Shown: positions 10,871 through 23,934 of the stretch, piece by piece
Position numbering within the stretch: the first letter of the stretch is position 1
Layout: each line of letters starts with the position of its first letter
Origin: Thysanoteuthis rhombus
Taxonomy: Eukaryota; Mollusca; Cephalopoda; Oegopsida; Thysanoteuthidae
Direction of reading: 5' to 3'
Length of the DNA: 64,000 nt
Assembly: GCA_963457665.1 (NCBI GenBank)
Contig: OY735207.1
Span: 58,904,613 to 58,968,612 of the forward strand
The notes under the pieces: model-generated
Database searches by the model: none
Seen by the model: the letters and a program-made list of their open reading frames with translations, nothing else
Told to the model about the DNA's origin: nothing
Program-made: the position numbers and the translations under genes

Positions 10871-11462
10871 ATCAACAATTGTTGAACACCTGTGAGGCTT
10901 TAACTCACTCCAGCGAATGTCGGTGAGACTAAGTTTCCGATCATTATTCTTTGGGGAATTATCGCTCTATACATGTGTAGTTAATAGTGGTTGGTCACTT
11001 GTTTGTAGTGTATGTTGAGTATGTATGTTCATTTCTGCTTGTATATGTATTGTTTGTGTGCCTGTTTGTGCGCGGGTTTGTCAAAACAGTATGCTTGGAT
11101 GAGTGTGTGTCTGAGTGGTGTGGGTTCATTGCTTGGTATACATACTCATGGATATAAATAAGAGCAAAACCTCAGTATGATATCTATTCTTGATTTCCTT
11201 CCACAACAGAGGAAGACAGCTGGTGAGACTTATTCTCTTCTCGACAATAATCATGAAGGGAGAAAGAGAATTAAAAAAAACAGTTTCTGTTTTTTTTCTA
11301 TCCAAAAATATCAAAGTACATGTAAAAAAGAAAAATTTGCACAACCAAGAGATACAAAATACTCCAGGCTAGTGTTGCCAAATTTATTTTTAGGTTTACA
11401 CTTATAATTGGATGAAAAAAAATCTAGAATTCACCAGATGTATACAGAAATATCTTCAATAC

Positions 11463-11535
11463 ACCAACCCTCTGATGGCGTCTATCGAGTTTGATATTAT
11501 TTTACGCAAACCCTCCAAAGGCGTCTATCCAGCAG
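11463..11535. repeat. Second locus of the fossil minisatellite core
   Basis: Two diverged units: ctctgatggcgtctatcgag, then ctccaaaggcgtctatccag. The linking tttacgcaaaccctccaaag matches tttacgccaaccttccaaag at about 9038. It lies in a 103-codon frame (11412-11723) that I do not recognise as a protein. Confidence 0.4.
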
Positions 11536-11724
11536 GTAAGTCGCATGCCACATTGAAGCTGCAGATCCCCAATAATACGATAATAATATCCGTTGTCATT
11601 AATGTCGATGATCTCCAGGGGATCCTAGCCGTGAGTTGTGATATCCAGTGGACAAACATTTCTCCAAGAATGTCTTCATCTAATGATGATCTTGAAGCCC
11701 GGCATGGTCTCGGAATTGCATAAA

Positions 11725-11725
11725 T

Positions 11726-11765
<40 letters not shown>
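11725..11765. repeat. (GATA)n microsatellite
   Basis: About ten GATA units. Confidence 0.97.
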
Positions 11766-11769
11766 TGAA

Positions 11770-12129
11770 CTAATATTACTCTGCATGCAATTGGATTTTT
11801 ATCAATAAGAAATTAACTACAGAAACTCGCTCATATTTACTCAGCTTAGCTCAAGGCAAAATCATTGTGCATCACTGAACCTAGCGTAGTCAGGAACGAG
11901 CACCGAACTCACAGCAGAAATCATGAACTGTTGTTACTGTTATGTGTTACCACGGCTTTCGACCAGAATTTTTTCTTACGGAAAATGAATTCACAGAAAG
12001 GGCTTTAACCAACCCAACACTCAGTGAAAAAGCTAAGAACCTCTCAATTCATGGTTCCTGCCTGTTTCACTTCATTCTAATCTAACTCGGAAAACACATT
12101 TTAGCCGAGGCTGTTTACGTCAATTGAGT
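11770..12129. other. No feature recognised
   Basis: Non-coding sequence without a recognisable family. Confidence 0.55.
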
Positions 12130-13000
12130 GTTTCGTGATTTATTGCTAGAACCGTGTTTTATAGGGGCTAAAATCGGCTAAATGTCCCTATATTCAGCTA
12201 ACTTTAGACCTAGAAATGTTATATATAATCATTCGAAGCCCACATCAAATAAAAGAAACCATAAATTCAACGATGCGTCCTCAATCCGCGGTAGTTGTAG
12301 CGGGAGGGACAGGAGGAGGAGGAGGAAGAGTAAGTGGTCTTTCATTGTCAATTGATTATCATTCTTACAAAATATAGCGATATGGAAATATTCTGTAACT
12401 ATTATTTCCAATAAAATTGCCATTTTTCTGTATTGATTGTTCATTGAATACAAAATTGCTGGATTCGGATTTTCTACCATGAAATCATGGTAGATGGTGA
12501 AAAATGATCGGAATTGATGTTCATCTATTGATTTCACACCTTACATAATATATTTCAACAGCATCACACCTCGTTCTTCCTTCCTGTTTCGGTTTTTGAC
12601 GTAACTGCAAACCGACCGACAGACAGACTGACAAGGAGCGTCTTATTGAGATATGTGGACAAACCTGAAAGAAGCAATGCACCAAAACTCCAGAACGAAT
12701 TGTTAATGACAATTTTTTTTTTTCAGATGACCACATTTCCGTCCATTGTAGATTTTTATGGCTTATTGGGGAAAAATCAGCCAAATATAGCCAGATCTAG
12801 ACGAAAAAAGGCTACGTTCTGCAAGCCTGATTTACAGCCTGCTCATATCTCATATTTGCACGGATAAAGCTAAAAAAAAAGCATATCAAGTCCGGGCCAA
12901 ACTGGAGATGTTGATAAAAAAACGATGTTTATAGCGAGCAATTCCACAGACGTATCCGACCAGGGTTGCTAAGTTAACCATTCATGGTAGATTTTATCTT
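12130..13000. repeat. Dispersed repeat, two ends separated by unrelated sequence
   Basis: Two parts match a compact copy at 56130-56410. The left part (12150-12250) has ctaaaatcggctaaatg, ttcagctaa and cattcgaagcccac, matching ctaaaaccgtctttaatggg, ttccagctgatat and cattTaaagcccac. The right part (12740-12830) has gtagatttttatggctta, aaatcagccaaatatagcc and gaaaaaaggc, matching gtagatttgtatcggctgg, aaatcagctagatatcgcc and gaaaatagtc. About 450 extra bases separate them here, possibly a later insertion. Class unknown; MITE-like in size. Confidence 0.4.
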
Positions 13001-13004
13001 CAAA

Positions 13005-13135
13005 TTCAGTCGATCAAAATCTACCATTACCGAAAATCTTTCCATTTCAAGAGGCCGGCAGAATATTAGATGGAGGGACGACCTAAACAAATTCAGAAAG
13101 TACACGGGAGCATGTGCAACAGGCATAATTGAATA
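13005..13135 (+). mobile_element. RTE-clade LINE, short C-terminal fragment
   Basis: The plus strand reads a GRQNIRWRDDLNKFRKY segment, equivalent to GRQNTRWREELDKFRYY near 48170-48215 and to the NTRWRDD segment at 1250 (minus). It runs straight into a GT microsatellite zone. Only about 40 codons remain. Confidence 0.7.
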
Positions 13136-13149
13136 TACTTGTACGCATA

Positions 13150-13185
13150 TATGTTTGTGTGTATGTATTGTGTGTGCTTGTGGGG

Positions 13186-13227
<42 letters not shown>

Positions 13228-13300
13228 ATGTGTGTGTGTGTGTGTGTGTGTGTGTGCCTGCAATTGTGCATGTGCGTGTCAGTATATGTATATATATTTA
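13150..13300. repeat. (GT)n microsatellite zone
   Basis: Two long GT runs (13188-13226 and 13228-13256) separated by CATG, followed by mixed GT/AT. CVCVCV-type frames are artefacts. Confidence 0.95.
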
Positions 13301-13599
13301 TATATATGTTGGATGTGGTCGGTGTTTGTCTTCTCAGTCAGTCTTAGATGGTTTTTATGTCTCGTAGATTTTCTTAATCAATACTATAACAAAAATACAA
13401 ATCACAAAAAGACATTGTCGTCAAGTGTTAACCGGTAGTATACAATGTTTTGATGAGTTTTTCATTTTTGTCGAGAGGGAGGGATTATCCATTATTTTCA
13501 CTATTTGTTGAACAGTTAGGATTCTTATCATTCTTATTATTTTAGTCTTAATATTGGACTGTAGCTAGCTATTTGTATAAGTGTTTCTATTGTACCGTT

Positions 13600-15215
13600 A
13601 GTTTAGGTACTGTTTGGGCGGTCTAATTAACTGTTTAGCCCTTCAGGTGAGAGGGTCTCTCGACGTATCATCCACCTGCCTTCACAAGCTTCCAATAATG
13701 CAGCGTTCCAGTTGGGTATGTATTTCTCCTTCTCTCTATGATAAGAAATTTTGCATCTCTATTGAAATCGTGGTCTGCCAAGCTGAAATGTTGTTCGACC
13801 GAAAGTAGTTTATTGCGATTTAATGTTTCCATTCTGTCCATAATTGTCAAGTCTAGATAAAAATTTTGATCCAGCCTTCAGTACGTATCGTATATGTATG
13901 AGATGTAAATCTTAAAAGTCGCCTTGGTTGTGGTACTAGCGAATGTATACGTTAATAGTATGTAGTTGCAACATGAATTGTTCTCTCCGTTGCAAGGTTG
14001 GCAACATTTAACAGTTTTCATCGTAGATGTTTGAATAATTCTGTTGTTGATTGTAATGCTACTACCCATAATGTTTTTGAGGATTTAGGGGACGATAAGA
14101 GACTAAACTTAGTTCCTGAAACAGATGACTCGGCCCTAGTGTGAGGTATAGAATGTCCGTACGATGCTGAATTATTTCGGTTAAAATGCTTTTATTAGAG
14201 CTATACGATTCGATCCATCATTGTCAGCTAGTTTTAAGGTCTCATCTTTAGAAAATTGTATTGCTTTGTTAATTTGATCTTTCCCCGCATTGTGTTGGTA
14301 GTCACGTGCTGTGAAATATTGAATACGTTTATGTATATTCTTATTTAGTTCTTCACTTTCTGAGCATATCCATCTGAGTGTACAAGTTTGTGAGTAAGGG
14401 GGGGTTTCTTCACGGTGTTTACGATGTGCATATCTAAAAAGGAGGGTTTAGTGATTGACTAGCATGTTTGAAAATGCTATCTATTGTATCGGAATCTCTT
14501 TGTGGAATTCAATTGAAAAACATGTTGAGAGTTCAGATGTGTTAGGAATTCATTCCGTTTCGTTATTCCTTTGTGCATATTAGGAATATGTCCATAATTT
14601 ATCTAGCATAAAGGAGACAGTCATTAATGATAGATATACGTCTCCTCGAATTTCCCCATGGAAATTGTAGCGTATAATGGTACTGTGACAGTGCCCATAG
14701 CGCAACCATTCATTTGGATAAAATGCCTCCAATCGAAGTCGAAGCTATCTTCTGTCGATATATGTTGCATTAGGGGCGTTGCTATTTCTCTTTTGGGTTC
14801 CTTTATCATTCTACTATCTAGGCTTTCTTTTAAGACTGCATCACCTCCTCTGTGACTAATATTCGAATGATTTTAATTTTGTTTAGGAGGTCAACTGTGT
14901 CTCTTACATAAGATTCCACATTCTTATTTAAAGGTTGTACATAGAGGTTTACGAATTTGGATGATTTAGTGGCGTGTCAGTTAGTTCATAAGACTACTGG
15001 TCTTGCCGGGTTATTTCTCTTGTGTATTTTAGGAAAGTAAAGTCGGAGTGAGTGGGTTCCACGTTGATGGGTTTTAGTGCCTCCAAGGTTTTTTCATCTA
15101 TCAGATGATTACGGTACAAATCTTCAAGAGAGCTAATGATATTTTTGGGTAATTTTCGAAAGGATAATTCGAGAGTTCTTCGCAAAACTCCGAGTTGCAT
15201 CAAAATCACCAGATT
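13600..15215 (-). mobile_element. Penelope-like element relic (RT plus C-terminal Cys-rich/GIY-YIG-type region)
   Basis: Read on the minus strand, frame-shifted pieces appear in the order expected for a Penelope-like reverse transcriptase. They are NHLIDEKTLEALKP with a degenerate PTHSDFTF (about 15110-15035), a RNPARPVV-like motif (about 15005), NGCAMGTVTVPLYATISMGK (about 14700-14650; canonical AMGT.MAP.YANIFMG), IMDIFLICTKE where YIDDIFLI would stand (about 14590), YSQTCTLRWICSESEE (about 14380-14340), IQYFTARDYQ and DETLKLADNDGSNRI (about 14310-14210). Next come a Cys-rich KCCQPCNGENNSC (about 14010-13970) and VEQHFSLADHDFNRD ending in YPTGTLHYWK (about 13800-13690), the part that carries a GIY-YIG endonuclease in complete elements. 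GIY and YIG motifs themselves are unreadable. The catalytic DD is lost and many stops interrupt it. It is closest in flavour to the Neptune-type group; the subfamily is uncertain. Confidence 0.75.
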
Positions 15216-15239
15216 ATTATTGGAACCGCTTTATCTTTT

Positions 15240-15800
15240 CGAGAAAAGATCATATACATATATTGAGAGAGATAGAGATGGTTATAATTTGCGTTATATT
15301 ATATAGAAAATCTTATTTGAAATGATCCCCAGTTATCACACTGTTAATGTATCATTCACCCTAAACAACGTAAACAGAATGAACAATTAAAGAAAATGGG
15401 GCTATTGTAGGAATTGAACCTACGACTGACTGGGTAGCCGCTTCAACGTTGCGTTACTGGTAATGTAAAGGCTTAAATAACTGTTTCCACTCCAAATTCT
15501 CAGCTTGTCTATTTTTGGTTCACACACACTTTATTCGTTTCTTTCGAAGTGTCGGTTATGCAATAAAAACATATATATATATAGTCCGACGGAACGATCA
15601 TGAATTTCATCATATTTTTAAAAACTTTTATCACAAATGATCTCCCGTAATCACACAGTTAATGTATCACTCAGCCTATAAAATATAGATAAGACAAACA
15701 ATTTAAGAAAAAAAAAAGCTACTGCAAGAATCAAATTTAAGACCAATTGAGTCGCCGCTTCATCGTAGCGTTCCTCTTGAGTGCAATGGTAAGAGCAATA
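15240..15800. repeat. Two tandem units of a repeat carrying tRNA-like boxes
   Basis: Unit 1 (about 15260-15560) and unit 2 (about 15575-15800) share in order: an aaatgatc.cc segment, atcacac.gttaatgtatca, a (g)aaaa.gggctattg-like segment, then aattgaacctacgac / aatcaaatttaagacc (a minus-strand box B) and gccgcttcaacgttgcgtt / gccgcttcatcgtagcgtt. Spacing is about 315 bp. The junction sequence (ctccaaattctcagcttgtct, then gtccgacggaacgatcatg) is seen again at 23620-23745. A SINE arranged in tandem, or a satellite with captured SINE sequence. Confidence 0.6.
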
Positions 15801-16064
15801 GGTAGTCAAATGTGTAAGTGGGACAAATGATGAACTTACCGGAAGACCAGCGATGTTCGAAAGTACTACGATTACTCAAAACAACAAATACACCATGAAT
15901 TTCGAAAAATTCATACAATACTTTGAATCAGATATCAAGGACGACATCCTGAATCGCAGGGACTATCTAGAAGGTTGAATCGACAAGAAATGTCGTTACT
16001 GTTTAATGAAAGATGCATAATAGGAAAACTGCTGCCTAAATACACACTCTCTCTATCTATCTAT

Positions 16065-16066
<2 letters not shown>

Positions 16067-16147
<81 letters not shown>
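16067..16147. repeat. (AT)n microsatellite
   Basis: About 40 AT units. Confidence 0.97.
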
Positions 16148-16149
<2 letters not shown>

Positions 16150-16279
16150 AACATGCGTAAACTTTAATTACTATTGCAGCTCCTCCATCTGTTTGAGTAA
16201 TCATAAATTGTATCTGTATATAAAAATATATCGGGTGCAAAGTAGGTATACATTTATTTTGAAACAAAAAATGAGTATA

Positions 16280-16720
16280 TGTTTCAAAACAAAATATTTT
16301 GTTTCACAAAAAACAGTCGTACGGCTTCAAAAAAGAAGCTTTTTAGGGAGACAGTAATTGGAAGATATGTAATTAATGATCCCTTTAACACAACAGCAGT
16401 GATTCAAGCTGATCTTGACAAGCCGATGAGCTCCAGTACAATGGCCCAGCGATTGGACAAATTTTGATTGAAAGCTAGTTCTCTAGCTACTGAACATACC
16501 ATGAGTAAAACAAAGTATAAAGCTGGACTTGAGTGTGCAGAAAAATACGTTGTTTGGATGAGAACTGCTTCATTTGAGCGAGGGGAGTAAATTCAATTCA
16601 GTTGGATCTGACGGCGTACAGTTTAACCGACATCATACAAGCGTATTAATGCCTGCCAAGTTTGGAGGAAGGAGTGTTATGAAGTATGACAAGAGCTATG
16701 ATCTCTATAAATCTCAAGAT
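16280..16720 (+). mobile_element. Tc1-like transposase relic
   Basis: The plus strand reads TVIGRYVINDPFNTTAVIQA followed by MSSSTMAQRLDKF, the helix-turn-helix-type N-terminal region of Tc1 transposases. Across stops and frame changes, a GLECAEKY-like segment and the catalytic-core lead SDESKFN (about 16570-16610) are followed by SVGSDGVQFNRHH and a GGRSVM segment (about 16665-16685). The first catalytic Asp region is thus recognisable, while the DDE remainder is missing; the fragment ends before an (AT)n tract. At least three disruptions are present. Related pieces of Tc1 type occur at 36230-36560 and 46270-46715. Confidence 0.75.
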
Positions 16721-16749
16721 CCTATGGCATTCACTATCAATAACAAAAT

Positions 16750-18469
<1,720 letters not shown>

Positions 18470-18471
18470 AT

Positions 18472-18650
18472 TTTGCTCAGTCAGTAAGACAGCTTGCTGA
18501 CAATCAGTTGCTTGCGAGTTCAAATCATGGTAGGGGATCTTAATTTCACATATTGTTTCACATCCCTAATTTTGGTGAAGATTGTTCATCATATTTGTGT
18601 TCTTGTAACTGCAGAAAAAATAAGGCCAAATAAAAGTCCACAATACTGCA
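18472..18650 (+). mobile_element. tRNA-derived SINE-like copy
   Basis: GCTCAGTCAGTAAGACAGC (box A-like, about 18475) is followed by GCGAGTTCAAATCATGGT (box B-like, about 18515). The non-tRNA part begins ggggatcttaatttcacata, shared with 19828-19850 (aaaatttaatttcatatatt). The copy ends in a CA/TA microsatellite. Confidence 0.65.
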
Positions 18651-18654
18651 TAGA

Positions 18655-18783
<129 letters not shown>

Positions 18784-18784
18784 T

Positions 18785-19580
18785 GCACTGATCTTGGGCA
18801 GCAGATCGGGGCACAACACTTCCATAGTATGTAAAGCCTTCGAATTTCTTATTTATATGTAAATAATCCCCATGATTGTTTATGGGCAACATACTAGTAA
18901 GTACAATAACGAAGAAAAGAGAAAATATCTCGAAATCTCGAAAAAACCTCAGTAAGATTTACTGCACAAACTTTCACGGCTTCATAGAAATACATTAAAT
19001 AAATTTTGAGACAGGAAATTATTACTGTGAAAGTGGGTAATATTTCATTTGTATTTTGTAAATTCTGCTCCAAATTAAGAATTATTGACTTGCTTCCTCA
19101 TCGATTAGACTGTTATGTTTGAAAACAAATATTTGAAGTATAAAGTCCCTGGCAGAAAACAGTTGAAATAGAGAAGGAGAGAAAAAGTAAAAGAGAGAGA
19201 GGGGGAGTTATTTGTTCATTAGAACCGTTAAGTCCGAGATAACCATCTTTTTTTTTTTTAATTCAAACCATACAATTCTTAAAAACGATATATATTTCAA
19301 GTAATTAGATGTTCAAGAACCTGTATGACAATTTCCATTTTAATAGGTTCAGCAATTTCAAAGTTCAATATTTTTGCATTTTGATTTATGGTTATTTGCA
19401 TATAAAATGTGAAAAAAAAATCCGTATTGTAAATAGAAACGACGTTCTTGCACATAAAATGTAAACATAGAATTGGATTGGCCATAATTCACCATCTCCC
19501 ATTTCAGACACCCATAACAAATTTAACAGAGTTCTGAATATTAATCTTAGTTCTCACATGTTAAAGAATACTTTATGTTG
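18785..19580. other. No feature recognised
   Basis: AT-rich non-coding DNA with a short AG-rich patch (19165-19205). Confidence 0.55.

Positions 19581-19582
<2 letters not shown>

Positions 19583-19655
<73 letters not shown>
19583..19655. repeat. (AT)n microsatellite
   Basis: AT units with one ATGTAT interruption near 19602. Confidence 0.97.
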
Positions 19656-19658
<3 letters not shown>

Positions 19659-19754
19659 GAATTGAAGATATAGTCATTTTTAGTATAAATGTATTCTTTT
19701 TACTTATTAAGATGAAATAAGCTATAAAGCATTAATAAGAAAATATTTATGTAT

Positions 19755-19935
19755 GTAAGATAGTTTTGCCTAGTCGGTAAAAGAGCCTTCTAGCAATCAA
19801 TGGGTTGTGATTACAAATCAAAGTGATGGAAAATTTAATTTCATATATTGGTTTGGTTCTATGTAAAGGTACTGACTGAGTGAAGAGTTTACTCTCCTAA
19901 ATTAAGCAAGGGTTATTGTTGTCGTTAAAGTAGGA
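19755..19935 (+). mobile_element. tRNA-derived SINE-like copy
   Basis: TGCCTAGTCGGTAAAAGAGC (box A-like) and GGGTTGTGATTACAAATC (degenerate box B) at tRNA spacing, followed by the family segment aatttaatttcatatattgg. Ends with taaagtaggaaaaaaaat. Same family as 18472-18650. Confidence 0.6.
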
Positions 19936-20094
19936 AAAAAAATCAACTCCAGCCTTCAAATTGGATAAGTATTCGATAAAATCAAACCCCTACCAATGCC
20001 ATAATCAAATCAAATATCGCCCTAAGCTGGGTGTGGCGAAACTGAGAAAAGTTTGGCATCGTATATCAATAGTTTCTCCACGCTCGTCTGTCCC

Positions 20095-20150
20095 CGGCTG
20101 CCAATTTAGATATTTCATATCTAAATCTAGATCTATAGATCCAAATAAAA
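20095..20150. repeat. Hairpin-containing dispersed repeat
   Basis: TTTAGATAT-ttc-ATATCTAAA at 20105-20125 is a perfect 9 bp stem with a 3-base loop, preceded by tgccaa and followed by tctagatctat. The same arrangement occurs at 41996-42032. Confidence 0.6.
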
Positions 20151-20654
20151 GATATATAATCTGTTGATGTTAGATTTCACAAGAACAGTTGATCCACACA
20201 ACTTTGAACTCGGCCCTGAACTGCTTTATGTGCTCACCAATGCATCTGAGGAGGAATTTTTTTTACAATGACCAAATTTTGTGTTTAGTGCATCCACACA
20301 CAGACAGAGATTTCTTCAATAGACAGGAACAAAGCTACATTTTCTCAGAAGTAATGTACAACAAAATGAAGCACCAAGAGGAAGGATAACGGCCGAGTAT
20401 TTGTAATCTCTTAATCAGTGGGAGTTTATCACGGCCTCTATTAAACGGAAGGACTAAATTAAGATTAACAGGACAAAGAAAAGGGAGATGTTAATTTGGG
20501 TGCAGATCAGCCAACGGACGGCAAATGAGATGAGACTAGAGAGAGAGGGGGGGTGGGAGACAAACAGAGCCAACTCCACCCTGGGTTAAGCTTGTCATTC
20601 TTACAATTCGTTTCTAGCAGCTTTTTATATATCAAAAACAAGGGGATCTTCCCT

Positions 20655-20745
20655 CCCCCCTCTCTCTCTCTCTCTCAAACACACACACGTGCACACGCAC
20701 GTGAACGCACGCACACACACGCGCGCACACACACACTCTTACAAA
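20655..20745. repeat. (CT)n and (CA)n / CACG microsatellite
   Basis: CT run followed by CA units mixed with CACG and GCGC steps. Confidence 0.9.
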
Positions 20746-20759
20746 GAAGAGTTATCATT

Positions 20760-22035
20760 TGATACATTTTTATTTTTGTTTCAGCTGGTGTATATAAAAT
20801 CATCCATGATGCCCCACGACCCTAAACCAGGTCATGGGATAATTTTTTTTTTAGATAATTAACATTAGATCATCATATTTGACTGCAAATATGAGTGTCT
20901 TTTCGAGACTATTCACATTTGCTCTGTTTTTCTCCAAGTTGACACTGATGCTTCCAAGATTGCAGTGATTCTATTTGGGGAGGTGTGATCAACAATAAAT
21001 ACAACCTTAAGTCAAACACGCCACGCCAACCGAATTCAAAACTCCTCAATGGGCGATTCGCCATCATTTCAGAAAGATAAATCACTATCCACCTTACTCG
21101 GATATATAGTTTTACTTGTTTGTTTGTTTTTTAAGAAGAAAAAAGAATGAAAAATCGCTCGGCAACAAACACACACATGGACACTACATATACTCATTTG
21201 AACTGCTCATACTTTCCCTCGCACGAAAACAAGAAAAAAGGTTGCTAAAAGAATTAATAAAACACTCCTTGGTTGTCTTTTTTAATAATACAGAGACGCG
21301 CATGCAATCGGAAGGATCGTCCAGTTACTTTCTACGTTATTCTCAGACAGTCGTTATTATTCAATTTTTTTTTGTGCCATTTTTCTAGACGAGAATAGAG
21401 AACCAACGATCTTTTCAAATTGAATAAAACCAATGCTTTCTCTGCACATTCACTCTCAGGCTATCCTTCATTTTTAAAGTTTAAATTTTTTACAAGATTC
21501 TTTTCTTCACTTTTGAATGAAACAGACGATAGCAATAACAATTTCCTCCCTAATTGAAATCACCCATTTTAATCATTTTTAAATTGTAAGAGCGTATCTT
21601 TGCATATTGCGGAATAATTTCGATTTTTCAAAAGTTCCTGTTCGCTTGTAGTTGCATGCGTCATGTTTTTTTTTTTTTCACGTTTCAAAATTATCTTCAA
21701 TCAAAATGAGTTTTTGTTTTTTTATATTTTCAGGATGTTCTACATTTAAATTAAAATGACTTCTCTACATGTCACGCTTTCTATCACATTTCCACTTCTC
21801 ATCAATTACTAGTTTCTCTCACCGTTTTGTTTTTCAGGGTGTTTTGGAGGGGTGGGGGCAGGGGGATCAACTTATTTTCTTCCAATTACTCAAGTTGGTT
21901 AGTAAAGTCCTGTATTGTCATCGACAGAAGATGATGCTCTTCCAGCTCTCGTGAGGCTGTCGAGGATTGTGTTTGATATCTATTCATTTTTTTTTATTTT
22001 AATTTCTTGTTGGTATAATCCGTTTAGTTTGTTTT
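20760..22035. other. No feature recognised
   Basis: AT-rich non-coding DNA with several poly-T runs. Confidence 0.5.
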
Positions 22036-22039
22036 GTTG

Positions 22040-22078
22040 GGTTTTTTTTGTTTGTTTGTTTGTTTGTTTGTTTGTGTT
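22040..22078. repeat. (GTTT)n microsatellite
   Basis: About seven GTTT units. Confidence 0.95.
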
Positions 22079-22189
22079 TATTTTTCTATTTTTCAATCAA
22101 ATTTATTGCCCATCGAACGTCTTTGTTTTCGGAGTTAGATATCTCTATTTCCGATTGTCTCCTACTTTTCCCTCTGTCTGACCAGTTGT

Positions 22190-22500
22190 CAGACGTTTGA
22201 TAGCTGATTAGACTGATGATTGAAAACTATGCAATCATTTACTGGCTAATGGGGCATGGAAAGGGCATGGATTCACCACTTCTCCCGACGGCTATGGGTG
22301 AAATAGCGGGACTGGGTGGTCTCTCTAGCTTCGGGAAACAAACAGTTTAGATCTGCAAATCTGGACCGAAACCTTGGATTGGAAGGTTCTGAGGCAATCC
22401 AGTTTGGTTCTAGGAACCCCTTGCACTAACACTGATGCCAAGGTGTATCGGTCCTTATCTTTCGTTCGAGCAACATTAAAGCGTGGAGAGGGATCTTTAC
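22190..22500. repeat. GC-richer non-coding block, probable old interspersed repeat
   Basis: This 310 bp block is compositionally unlike its neighbours (balanced GC, no simple repeats) and contains segments such as ccttgcactaacactgatgc. It carries no open frame of note. I suspect a SINE-type or LINE 3' repeat family, but cannot name it and see no second copy in the window. Confidence 0.35.
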
Positions 22501-23300
22501 TGATTGAGAAATTGCCTGTCTTCTTTACTGTACACTGGACAGAGTAAAAGCAAGGCCTTCCTGTTGTGGATTAATAATCAAGTAAGATTCACAGGTGTCA
22601 TCGAATGTCATCTTTCTTTATCTCAATTTAGAGTCTCTTTCTCACAAAACCATCCTCTATTCTACCGTATTCTTGTAGCTTCCGGTTCCCCTTTTCACTT
22701 TGTTGTTGCTTCTAAATTCTTCTTGCACGTGTTTTCATCGACCCTTGAGGCTGACTATAGGAATAGCAGCATTTATTTGATACTCCTGAGAAAAGTAGAA
22801 TAGCTCTGGCAGAGCCCTTACACATCTATTCTCATGAGGAGACGGTGATGAGAGGATTGAATTCATGTTTTTACTAACCATTGAGAAGGAGCAGTCGCAG
22901 CCATAATTTTGAACTCGATTCAACGATTCTGTTATCTTATGCTTACACCGTCATTCAACCTCAAACCTCTTCCTTCTGTATTTTGAGATATTCACTAAGT
23001 TAGAGTTAATCCATCAAAACGTTTATCAAGCTTATCTCTCAAACCGATTCGCCTGTTTGATCTCCACTAGGTGTCCGTCTGCATCTACCATGAGCCGGTC
23101 TAAGCTAAGCTTTTAAATACCAATGTGTAATCACGACTTCCGGAAGTTCATTGGTATTAGAACTACTAAATCAAAGCGAGCTGTACAGGCTGCATGATTT
23201 GAATACCTGGCTTATATGTTGGAAAGTCAGGCTATTACACTGAATGTGTGCCAAGAGTAGAATGTTGATTAGCTTATATCAAGGCTTTATGGTCAACCAG
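22501..23300. other. No feature recognised
   Basis: Non-coding sequence; short frames on both strands show no recognisable domain. Confidence 0.5.
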
Positions 23301-23317
23301 AGTATATATGTTTGCAT

Positions 23318-23362
23318 GTGCGTGTGTGTGTGTGTGGTTAGACAAATATATACACACACACT

Positions 23363-23430
<68 letters not shown>
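23318..23430. repeat. (GT)n, (AC)n and (AT)n microsatellite cluster
   Basis: Short GT and AC runs followed by about 30 AT units (23370-23428). Confidence 0.95.
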
Positions 23431-23432
<2 letters not shown>

Positions 23433-23539
23433 ACATGTACGTGTGTGTTTAGATGAATATACACACACACTTACGTATATATATTATATCGGAAGTATAT
23501 TCTTTCCGCTAAACTTTTTTTCTGAATTCATTATATACA

Positions 23540-23810
23540 TAATATACATTTACGTAACTGTTTCAACAAAGCGTTGCTTTTATTATTGAGCTAAACAGTC
23601 TCCGGTAATTTGGAAACCCAAAAAGCTGTTTTAACTCCAAATTCTCAATCTCGTTTATCCACAGTCTATATCTGTTCTGTTTTATTTTCCTTTCAACACG
23701 ACAATTATAAAATTAAGAAATGGACATATGATTCGACAGAATGATTATAAATTGAGTTATATTACTCTGGAACTCTTCTGTGAAATGATCTGTTATTTCA
23801 CAATGATGTA
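23540..23810. repeat. Junction of two units of the 15240-15800 repeat family
   Basis: AACTGTTTCAACAAAGCGTTG and ctccaaattctcaatc (23630) match the distal half of the unit at 15240-15560. They are followed by gattcgacagaatgattataaattgagttatatta, matching the unit's proximal half (15280-15300: ggttataatttgcgttatatta) and then gaaatgatc. The order distal-then-proximal shows that two units meet head to tail here too. Confidence 0.55.
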
Positions 23811-23826
23811 TCCTGTGTGTGCGTGC

Positions 23827-23827
<1 letters not shown>

Positions 23828-23890
<63 letters not shown>
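23828..23890. repeat. (AT)n microsatellite
   Basis: About 30 AT units. Confidence 0.97.
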
Positions 23891-23934
23891 GTCAGTTGAG
23901 TCATTTTTATCATTTATTGATTAAATTCAAGACT

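Noticed and set aside
15240..15800. CRISPR-like array
   Set aside because: Only two diverged units of about 315 bp, with no short identical repeats or unique spacers.
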